Of a stretch of 64,000 bases of DNA, positions 55,301-64,000 are shown one piece after another. Under the pieces are notes generated by a model. That model ran no database searches, was not told the DNA's origin, and saw only the letters and a program-made list of their open reading frames with translations. The stretch is from Nematostella vectensis (Eukaryota > Cnidaria > Anthozoa > Actiniaria > Edwardsiidae), in assembly GCF_932526225.1 (NCBI RefSeq), contig NC_064045.1, positions 11,126,022-11,190,021 of the forward strand, read 5' to 3'. The position numbers were made by a program, and so were the translations under genes. Every line of letters starts with the position of its first letter. The first letter of the stretch is position 1.

Positions 55301-58300
55301 CCCCACCAGCACCATCATCATCATCATCACCATCACCATCACCATCATCATCATCTTTTGCAAGTTTCCTTATTACTATTATGTTTAAAGCTGTATCAGC
55401 TTTTATTTATACATGTATTGTTTTACAGATGGAAAGTCACAGTTGAATGTGCAGGGTTCTTGGGTGTGAGAAAGCCGAGAAAGGTACACATTTTTAATGG
55501 AGCTTTAATGGTGATTAAAGGACCTTTTAATACTGCTTTAGGTTACTAACTGCAATTTTTGCATTTTTGGAGAGGGGACACAATCTCTTCATATTTCATT
55601 CTTCAGATGGAGTATTAACTGGATATATATACAGGGGTGGGTCCAGTGGTGGGTCGAGCAGGCCCCGCCTGGGACGCTTATTCGAAGGAAACCCCTTGGA
55701 CGCTTATTCGAAGGATGGTGTTGAGAAGATTTAATGTAACTCAAGGATAATGTAGGTCTACTTACTAAAGTAGGTTAATTGTGTGCTTTGTTTGTTTAGA
55801 CCTACAGTATGAATAACTACTTCTCAGTGGGCTGTGATGCCAAAGTTGTGTTAAACTTCCACCGTCACAGAGAGAGCCAACCCACACTCTTCACAAGCAG
55901 ACTATTTAACAAGGTATATGTCAACAACATAATGGCTGGGAAGGTAATTACTGGACTGATCGAGAATGGTTGTTTATTATCACTAATCAGCACGTAAAAA
56001 CTACAATACAAATCACAAAGGGTCTAAAATCAGTAACTTAGAATAGTTTACATAACATTTATGAGATCATTATCTGGCAATCACTTCGTGGTTATTCTCG
56101 TAGATCGTGGTTATTCTCGTAGATACTTGTGATTGGGCAACGTCGACGTTGCCCAATCACAAGTATATTATTTACAATCACTTGGTGAATAGACCAGAAA
56201 ATCAAATGGTTCGTACAGCATGTCATTACCTATGCTAACCAATACAATGTACAGTATAACGTAAAGGGGCTTACCTCTTTCCCCAGCTATAGGTGTATTC
56301 AGTAGATCATAAATAATCTAAGATTCATTCGTAGGAAAGACGGCGTGGCTTGTACGGCAATTACAGGCTAACAAAATAGTGTAAACCAAAACCAACCTAC
56401 TAACAATCATTAACCTTGTAATCATAACCAATCATGCTACACCTTTGTTATTTAATATCGGAAGGCACATAATGTATGAAAATCTCAAAATAACCATCGA
56501 AAAACAAAGTTTTATATTTTATTTACCAAATTCAAACAAAAGTATCTCATTGGCTTCTGCAAATCAGCCAATGGAAATGGATGATTTTTCACACTTGGTA
56601 CTTTGCTAGAATGACAAAATGGCGACTGAAAGAGGCTTTTGAAACACCAGGTTCCACTATAAAAGGGAAAGCTGCTGTAAAATTGCTTATCTCTGTGCCT
56701 CAGTCGGCTGGAATAAAACTATTTTTGCACAGGTAACAAGACAGTTGTGTTAAGAGATTGTTAAATTAGTTATTTGCTGTCAATTTTGATCGATCGGTGC
56801 AAAATTTTAAATTTTGCGCTATCCATAATCTAGCGTACCTGCATAAATTATTCCTGCTTGAGTGCACACATTTATTTATTTTGGTTTAGAATATGAAATT
56901 TGAATGTAGTGCTTAGAGAAACTAGAGTTATTCTAGAAACTGTGAATTTCCTACTGACAATGAGATACTGTACCCAAATTATTCATGACTGTGGAATAGC
57001 AATAGTTCTAGTTTATATCTTTTGGTGAACGGAATCTTCCTTTGTTGAATTTGTTTTTCATATATGACTTTTTTGTAGTGCATTTTGATATATTTTGTCA
57101 GAGGCCTAGCCAGGATTTTTTGTGGCTTATCTTCCCAAATAGGGCAAGAATTTTATTCATAAGCTATAAATTTTAATGAAGCTATAAATTTTAACATGAT
57201 CTGCTATGTTGAAAACGTTGTCATGATTATTTTCATTAGTGGGTTTTCATTTTTTTTGTTACCAGGCTATGTATGGTGTGTATGGCGCAAGGGATGTACT
57301 ACAGCAGGAATGTAAAAACCTTCATGAAATGGTTGAGGTACGTTGGAATGAAAAGTTAGGTGCTCATATGGTGTGCACAAACAATTTCTACTTCTAGTGA
57401 AACCCTGCAGAAAAGCTTGCCATGCGGGCTGCAATCGAATTGTTATTGCCAAGATGCTTGGCTCACGAAATTTAAAAGCAAAAAAAAAACATTAGTTAAA
57501 TGCTATCTCATTTAAAATAGATACAAAAAACCCAACGTAATCGTGAACCAGAAGAATGAATACAATACACCAAAAACTGGAATTCGACTCTGCCAAATTT
57601 TCGTCTTTAGAAATGTACCATATAGGAATAAAATCACTTCTAGATATAGCACGAAAAAAGTGTGAACAGTGAAAAGGCCAACTACCGTTGTACCAGCGGT
57701 ATCAGATAACAATATATAATACATTCCACACATGTGGCCCTGTGATGATATTATCTTTGAGGATTCACATGTAAAATGTATTAAACTGTGATCAGCTTGA
57801 GCTTGATGACAAGAAGGTGGAGTTGCCTGATCTCGAGGGAATCGTCATCCTCAACATCAGCAGCTGGTGCGGTGGATGTGACATGTGGAACAGCTGCAGT
57901 GATGATGATGGCAGGCCACCCACGGCAAGGTAGGGTCAACATTGCACAAGGTGATCAGTGAAAGGTGTTATACATCTATGCCCGTGCATGTATAGGGTGT
58001 AGGGTGTCCATAGATGTATAGGGTGTAGTCACAGGGCCCTGCACTCGTTTTTTTTCGGATCTAGAATAAAGTAAACATTAGCGAGGGAGGGAGGTCCCTC
58101 TAAATGTTAGTCTGCGTAGCTGGCAGTTTTGTTAAGTTTTAGAGCTGTTTTTTTATTTTTAATACGCGAAATTATTCGTTGTTTGTTTTTATAGCTTTTT
58201 TATGGCCACAAGAAAGAGTTGGGCAAGTGTTATAGCCGCCCGGAACCCCCCCCCCCCCCCCCCAAAAAAAAAAAAAAAAAAAGCTTGCTCTGAAACTCAA

Positions 58301-59764
58301 CAAAGGCTATCTAGTTGTTTGAGGTTCAGCTTTGCACATCTAAGAAAATAAATACTGAGAACATACAAGAATGTATAAATAATGTGAAAACGATGTCTTG
58401 TCGGTTAGTACTTCATGTGTTACCCCATACAAGTAACTCCCTAACCCTAACCCTACATGAAGTACTGACCTTTGAGTCCTTCATGACATACTGAAGGTCT
58501 TGACAATGGTGTGTGGTGTTGTACTCTCCTGTTGCAGTGTAAGTGATGGTCTACTGGAGGTAGTGGGCCTTTATTCCTCACTTCACATTGCTCGGCTACA
58601 AGTCAGCCTCGCTGACCCTCACCGGATTGGACAGGCTCACAAAATTAAGGCAAGCGGTTGCTGTATGTTTTTATGGTAGGCATATACTACCAGAAATCAT
58701 TTCATACCAGAGGTAGTTCAGTGAAACGTCGCTCAAGTGACACTTCGTAAAGTGTCATTGTCACCATTTAATTCCAGTCGATTTCATAACAATCCCAGAT
58801 GATTTTTAACAGAAAACCTGAAAAAAATATTTTAAAATGGTAAAAGCGGTGTGTCTTTGGAAGTGTCTATAGCATGTGACTGATAATTAAGAGCAGATGG
58901 CCTATAAAATAGTGCGGATTCTAAAAGATTATTTTGTCTTTTGTTGGTTAAACTGTGTAAAGATCATGTACTTGACAAGAAAAGATTAACGTCTACTTCT
59001 ATCTGGCTTAAAATAAGATGACACCTCAGTATTAAGGGCAGTTTTTGGTCTCAGCTGTGTCCTCATTAACGGGGTTCTACTGTATTGAAACAGTGTTATT
59101 GATTACAACGATGCCCTTATTAACGGGGTTCTACTGTATTAAAACAGTGTTATGGATCCCAACGCTGCCCTTATTAACGGGGTTCTACTGTATTAAAACA
59201 ATAATATGGATTCCAACGATGCCCTTATTAACGGGGTTCTACTGTATTAAAACAGTGTTATGGATCCCAATGATGCCCTTATTAACGGGGTTCTACTGTA
59301 TTAAAACAGTGTTATGGATCCCAACGATGCCCTTATTAACGGGGTTCTACTGTATTAAAACATTGTTATTGATTCCAACGATGCCCTTATTAACGGGGTT
59401 CTACTGTATTAAAACATTGTTATTGATTCCAACGATGCTCTTATTAACAGGTCTCTGGTATGGTGTTATGGTTTTGACATCCGAAACCAGCTTCACCTGG
59501 TGTGTGTTGGTGGGGGGAGGGGAGAGTGGATTTGTAGAAAATGTTTTTTATTTTTATTTTTGCATCATTTCTAATCATCGCCCTCTTCTAGTACACCCAA
59601 TTAATATCTGTACTGTATGTGTTATTGTCCTGCAGCTCACGTTAACGAAGGCCAAACACCTGCCTGTGCAAGTGGACGGGGAGCCCTGGGAACAAGCGCC
59701 TTGCGTGATTACCATAACACACCACAACCAGGCCTTGATGCTGAAGCGAGGTGAAGAGAGCTAG
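52302..59764 (+). CDS. DGKE: Diacylglycerol kinase epsilon
   Basis: This enzyme phosphorylates diacylglycerol to phosphatidic acid at membranes, with the epsilon type preferring arachidonoyl species. Exons: 52302-53000, 54230-54373, 54975-55120, 55429-55483, 55800-55913, 57266-57337, 57796-57929, 58538-58649, 59636-59764; 534 residues (human 567). Order: a hydrophobic segment near residues 9-30 ([18 protein letters not shown]), typical of the epsilon class; two cysteine-rich C1 domains (about 43-92 and 105-160); the catalytic DAGKc domain with [13 protein letters not shown] at about 260-272 and [20 protein letters not shown]; then the accessory domain ending in [20 protein letters not shown]. 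The start at 52302 precedes the membrane segment; an in-frame upstream ATG at 52248 would add 18 residues. The intron after 58649 has a GC donor (AAG/GCAAGC). Confidence 0.96.
55275..55356 (+). repeat. CAT/CAC microsatellite in DGKE intron
   Basis: A run of CATCAT and CACCAC triplets lies 75 bases before exon 55429-55483. Likely length-polymorphic. Confidence 0.9.
55914..57265. other. DGKE intron with perfect 44-bp palindrome (56123-56166)
   Basis: The intron between exons 55800-55913 and 57266-57337 holds no gene. At 56123-56166 a perfect inverted repeat with 22-base arms (ATACTTGTGATTGGGCAACG then TC and its complement) has no spacer and can form a cruciform or hairpin. Just before it, GTGGTTATTCTCGTAGAT is repeated twice. 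Confidence 0.85.
58746..58955 (+). mobile_element. MITE family A copy 5 (3' end decayed)
   Basis: From TGTCATTGTCACCATTTAAT through GATGATTTTTAACAGAAAAC and GCGGTGTGTCTTTGGAAGT it follows the other copies. The right terminal repeat is not recognisable. It lies in the GC-AG intron of DGKE. Confidence 0.75.
59060..59455 (+). repeat. 54-bp intronic minisatellite, about 7 copies
   Basis: CCCTTATTAACGGGGTTCTA plus CTGTATTAAAACAGTGTTAT plus GGATCCCAACGATG repeats in the last DGKE intron. The period is divisible by three and produces a false 239-codon frame that happens to run into the true last exon. Confidence 0.92.
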
Positions 59765-61976
59765 GACCTGGGGCTAGCACCGTCTAATGAATAGTATTTC
59801 AGACGATACCTCCCTTCTTACTTCTATACAGTATCTTTGTCTTTGCTAGTAGAACCAGAAAGAAAGAACGCTTCTACTACCAAAGAAATATTTTCAATAG
59901 TCCAGTTTCGACTCCACTGTACCCACTGGTCATAGGCACCAAGGGATCATGGATACATTGCGCGCCTCGGTTTCATGCATCGGTTCGCAAATATCAGCGA
60001 GATGCTGTTTTACATTGTTTTATTCTAAGCTCCAACGGATTTTCGCTAGTTTATGATGGCCCACACTGTTTTTACGCGTCCTTAGTATGTCTGTCCAGCG
60101 GACATAATAGAGTGAAACTGGTCTATTTGCATTCACGGTTGCAGTTAGTCAATTTACTTCACTCATACAACATTCAAATCATTCGCGACCAACTCCATCC
60201 ACTAGTCAACAAGAACAGATGCTATTTCTTCTCCTTCCTTTTTCCCTCGCCGCTCCTTGAGTAGGAAGATATACCAAGGCCTCTTGAGTTGGCAGCTATA
60301 GACTTATATTAAAATAAGCTTTCATTACGTACAAAGTATAACTAATATCTAATTTCTTGTATATAAATGTATGCCATACCGCTAAAGCTCAATTCTAGGA
60401 TATACTCTAAATGATTGTTTATACGCAACTTTGCGCTTTTTCATGCTCTCAATCCTGAGGGGTGGGGGAAATCTAATTCAAAATTGCGATTTCACATCCG
60501 GCCTGGTTCATATAATAGAATATATATATACGAACGTCGTCTGGTCAATTTAATGGTGCATGTATAAATAAATGGACATAATATATCATTAAAAGAAGGA
60601 TCATGCATATTATGGTATGTTGGTAGGTTATATACTTTTTATGATTATTTGCAACGTTTACCGCTCACTAAGTACGGCGACGGCAGAAATCAATTCGAAA
60701 AACGTCTCAAATAAATCACTATAATACCACGTTGGCTACCATGGTCACCAATACAGAGTTTTAAATTGACACGGATTTGTAACTGAGAGGATTTAAACGT
60801 GCTCTACTGTGCTAATTGGCAAGTGAAGTTTATGTCAATCAAATAGCAAGTTTCTCACATCCCTATTGGCTGTCAAGTTGGCCACGGTAGCGCGCGTCGT
60901 ATCAGATAGCATGTTTCTCGCATCCCATTGGCTTACTTCACAAAACTGTCAAGCGTGTGAGGTACGTGGCAAGGTGGCCACGGTAGCGCGCGTCGTTTCA
61001 GATAGTACGTTTCTCGTATCCTTATTGGCTTACTTTACAAAACTGTCAAGGTGGCCACGGTAGCGCGCGTCGTATTAGATAGTACGTTTCTCGCATCCTT
61101 ATTGGCTTACTTTACAAAACTGTCCAGGTGGCCACGGTAGCGCGCGTCGTATCAAATAGCACGTTTCTCACATCCCCATTGGCTTACTTCACAAAACTGT
61201 CAAGGTGGCCACGGTAGCGCGAGTCGTATCAGATACTACGTTTCTCGGCATCCTTATTGGTTGCGATGTTATGGTAGCGATGTTATATGGTAATTATTCC
61301 CGTTGCAGAATGTGTCAGCGTTTTTCACTCGTGCAAAGCAAACATAAAAAGTAGAAAGATCTGTCCATTCAATCCTTTCAAGAGCGTGTGAGGTACGTGG
61401 CTCTGAGGTACGTGGCTCATTACACCTATCAGTCATGCGCAAAATAGGTTATTTCCCCGAAAAGTCTGTAAAGCGTCGGGTCGCTGCATCCACACGAAGT
61501 GTGTTGGATATTCGTCGTTTTAATCAGTTTGAAGGGCGTTATAACGCCTGAATGTTTACTTACTATAGCCCCGTACAAATAGCGCCAAACCTAAACCCTG
61601 GATGGCTGTGTGTGATACTTGCTTTATTGCGTTTCTCGACCTTAACATAAACCTGTAGATCGTTTGAAGGGTGTTTTATCGACCCTTTACAGACAACCTA
61701 TAGATCGTTTAAAGGGCTTTTTCTCTATCGTTATTTTACATCCTTTAGATCATTAAAGGTCGTTTATCGCGACCGTTAGCAGAAATCGCTTAAAGGGTGT
61801 TTTATCGACCTTAACAGGATCCTCTATATCGTTTGGGGCGTTTTATCGACCGTTAGCACACAACCTGTAGATGGTTTGAAAGGCCTTTTATCGACCGTTA
61901 GCAGACAACCTGTAAATAGTTTGGAAAGCCTTTTATCGACCGTTAGCAGACAAGCTGTAAAAAGCTTGAAGGCGTT
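59765..61976. other. Intergenic region between DGKE and the receptor gene
   Basis: Probable DGKE 3' UTR, then two repeat arrays (60860-61260 and 61620-61975). A possible AATAAA signal is at 60567. No coding frame or RNA gene is supported. Confidence 0.55.
60860..61262. repeat. About 78-bp tandem array, 5 copies
   Basis: Units contain GGCCACGGTAGCGCGCGTCG, TACGTTTCTCGCATCC, ATTGGCTTAC and CAAAACTGTCAAG. CpG-rich relative to its surroundings. Copies differ by a few bases. Confidence 0.9.
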
Positions 61977-61985
61977 TTATCGGCC
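61620..61985. repeat. About 50-bp degenerate array abutting the receptor stop codon
   Basis: Units such as TTTTATCGACCGTTAGCAGA followed by CAACCTGTAGATCGTTTGAA recur about seven times. The last copy runs into the end of the receptor gene at 61977, so it forms that gene's 3' UTR and possibly its last codons (SVINGR). Confidence 0.85.
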
Positions 61986-62969
61986 GTTTATTACAGACAG
62001 CCTGAAGATCGTATCATCCTGTTGCATGGAATTCTCCTGTGCACGCCGCTTGCACCGACAAAGGTAACTTTTCATACCCGCCCTAAATCTCCTATCCTGT
62101 ACTGCATAAACAAGCGGATTCACACTCGAATTCAACAGGATAAGCACATGTGACAGGCGGTACCATATTGGTGAGACATTAGTAAGCGCACTCCCTGTAC
62201 TACTCGACTTGGGAGTAAAAGTAGTCATGAAATAATAGATAAGATTGGGCATCCAACAGGCGAATAGTATGGAAGTGACAGTCAAGGCTGCTTTGGTCAC
62301 TCGCTTCCTGGACTTGAGAAGCGATCGGTACGAGACGTCGTGGGGGGTCACGGCTTGTCTACTGCACCATAAGCTCTTAATGACGCGTCCGTAAAGCGAA
62401 CACATGATGACCGTAGGAAGAACTCCAACACCAAATAACCAGAACGCTGCGTCCGCTTTATTCCAAGCTTCCTTCCAGTTATAATCACAAAATGCGGTCT
62501 CTTTGTTGTATTCTGTGGCGATGACTTCAGCTAGAGTTACAAGAAAAGCAATTATCCAAGTGAATGCGACGCAGATTTTGATTTTCTTGGTTGTAAATCG
62601 TGCTGACACTGATAGAGGCTTCATGATAGCGTTGTAGCGCTCCCACGCAATGATTACCAGCGTGTACACACTAGCAAAACTTGCAAGCCATGCTAGGTTG
62701 GCATACGTAATAAGCTTGCACAGCCAATCAGCGGCGAGGCCATCATCCGGGTATGTAAAAACGCCAAGTAGCAGATGACGAGGTAAGAAAAAGATTCCAA
62801 CGACGATATCGCTTATTGCGAGGTTCACCAGAAGATAGTTCATGGGAGTGCGCATGCGCTGGAATCGTCTGACTACCAAACAGACAAGTGAATTGCCTCC
62901 CACATTTAAGAGAATCAAGGCTGCAAATGTAACCTTGAAAACTGTTTCCGCCTCCGCCGATAAAGCCAT
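61977..62969 (-). CDS. Class A (rhodopsin-like) G-protein-coupled receptor
   Basis: A single-exon seven-helix receptor of 330 residues, probably for a peptide or small transmitter. Visible landmarks: TM1 GGNSLVCLVV, TM2 NLAISDIVVG, the disulphide cysteine before TM3 (DWLCKL), WERYNAIMKP for the E/DRY box at the end of TM3, TM6 FACWMPNLIYYF (CWxP) and TM7 NSSVNPLVYA (NPxxY), followed by a short tail with a CRCKRR cluster that could be lipidated. The nearest family cannot be named with confidence; helix 3 and the WERY form suggest neuropeptide-type receptors of cnidarians. The ATG at 62969 leaves only about ten residues before TM1. The frame stays open upstream with two NxS/T-like sites but has no ATG, so an upstream coding exon is possible. 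Confidence 0.92.
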   Translation of the reverse strand: MALSAEAETVFKVTFAALILLNVGGNSLVCLVVRRFQRMRTPMNYLLVNLAISDIVVGIFFLPRHLLLGVFTYPDDGLAADWLCKLITYANLAWLASFASVYTLVIIAWERYNAIMKPLSVSARFTTKKIKICVAFTWIIAFLVTLAEVIATEYNKETAFCDYNWKEAWNKADAAFWLFGVGVLPTVIMCSLYGRVIKSLWCSRQAVTPHDVSYRSLLKSRKRVTKAALTVTSILFACWMPNLIYYFMTTFTPKSSSTGSALTNVSPIWYRLSHVLILLNSSVNPLVYAVQDRRFRAGMKSYLCRCKRRAQENSMQQDDTIFRLSVINGR

Positions 62970-64000
62970 CAGGGTTTCGAGCAAAATTATCCCAGAGTTA
63001 ACTGAATTACTCGTGTATGCCCAAGCATTATTAAAATCAAAGATTACCTTTTTAATTAAATTTCTATTGACTTAGATTCCGAACCGGAAGTCTTTTTCTG
63101 ATTGTCTTTGTCTGAAAATATACCTTTTTCTGATTCTGCGGCACACAGTAGACTAAATTCTTGGTCGGTTCTTTGCTTAATAAAGATATTATCTCTTTGA
63201 GTAGTGCCCTCTCCTTGCCTTTGCTGTGTTTTCATGAATTGTGGTGCTTTTTAAAAACGCCTTCTATTTGTACTTATATTTTTGTCAAACGGTCACCCTC
63301 AAGATTGTGGTGTTTCCTTATGACTTCCTTGATTAGGGATTCCCCGCTAAAACTTCCCACTCAGCTAATCGTCTTGGCCACTTGAACTTCCTTGCTAACC
63401 CCGCGAACAGAAACGCTTCCAGCGTTTACCAACGTCTATATTCTATTATTTCCTTACTCCTCGCAGCGTTACCTGTGAAAGCATTATTGTTAGTGTATGC
63501 AGCTGTCAGGACACAAACACACGCCGCTCTCAATTTGTCATCCAGTAGTCCAAAAAAAAAAAACGCCAATGCATTGATATTGGGAAATGTTTTAAGGCTG
63601 TTTTGGTGTGATGTGTTTGATAGGAAAGGCCTGAATGGTTTTCTTTGTCATTTTTATTAGTACTTGTTTAGGTAGGTATCTAAAAGTAATATCATCTATT
63701 GCATGTCTTTGAGAATATGGTATTAGACTGGAAAGACCTAAGTAGTTCATTATTGTGCGGAGCTTATTAAAAATTTGCTTCTGTTTGTTATGGGGTGGCT
63801 TATTGCAGGGAAATCTTCAAAGGGTTTATGTCATTAGTTGCGCATCTAGAGTTTACAAACGAGTTTTAACGCTCCCCATAGGCCACGCTAAAGGGTCGAT
63901 ACTGATGAATGACTTCCAACACAATGCAAATTTTCCAAAAGAACACAAAGAATCGAGTGAAATTCTTCGGCCTATTTTACGTCCCTCCTCTAATAATAAA
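62970..64000. other. Right flank, no supported gene
   Basis: AT-rich DNA upstream of the receptor. Short frames on both strands show no recognisable protein. A poly-A run lies at 63552-63562. The receptor promoter is presumably at the left of this stretch. Confidence 0.5.

Noticed and set aside
55914-55942. Later donor for DGKE exon 55800 (GGGAAG/GTAATT at 55943)
   Set aside because: Homologues go directly from LFNK to the sequence of exon 57266, which fits the donor at 55914.
59045-59764. 239-codon plus-strand frame
   Set aside because: The first two thirds translate a 54-bp minisatellite; only the part from 59636 is the last DGKE exon.

Overview
The window is eukaryotic, metazoan nuclear DNA. 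Genes are split into short exons by AT-rich GT-AG introns, and there are no operons or ribosome-binding sites. Protein similarity and gene content (SMG1, chibby, DGK-epsilon, an intronless rhodopsin-type receptor) suggest a cnidarian, probably an anthozoan such as a sea anemone. That species assignment is inferred from the look of the sequence, not from a search.

Layout. (1) 1-43320, plus strand: the 3' 59 coding exons of SMG1, the PI3K-like kinase of nonsense-mediated mRNA decay (NMD). They join without a frame break into 3,090 residues ending in a FATC tail and stop. The 5' end of the gene lies left of the window. (2) 43321-46633: repeat-rich intergenic DNA. (3) 46634-49816, minus strand: an unrecognised four-exon gene of 189 residues. 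(4) 50317-51493, plus strand: chibby (CBY1), three exons, 128 residues, divergent from gene 3. (5) 52302-59764, plus strand: diacylglycerol kinase epsilon (DGKE), nine exons, 534 residues, with one GC-AG intron. (6) 61977-62969, minus strand: an intronless class A G-protein-coupled receptor, 330 residues. Between and beyond these are minisatellites and short inverted-repeat elements.

The most unusual structure is in SMG1. At least 16 of its exon-intron junctions, donors and acceptors alike, lie inside tandem duplications whose unit runs from exon into intron, so the splice site itself is copied, from 2 to about 33 times. Examples are the 59-bp donor array at 1.46-3.07 kb, the 36-bp donor array at 20.7-21.65 kb, the 41-bp donor array at 25.1-26.45 kb, the 28-bp acceptor array at 30.2-31.1 kb and the 64-bp donor array at 38.8-39.4 kb. 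In several, use of a later donor copy would insert a stop codon at once. In the 41-bp array some donor copies stay in frame.

Mobile DNA includes a five-copy MITE family with TTAA target duplications. One copy carries a second, GC-rich fold-back element nested inside it with a TA duplication. The genes are not functionally linked as a group. CBY1 and its divergent neighbour share a roughly 500-bp upstream region and may be co-expressed.
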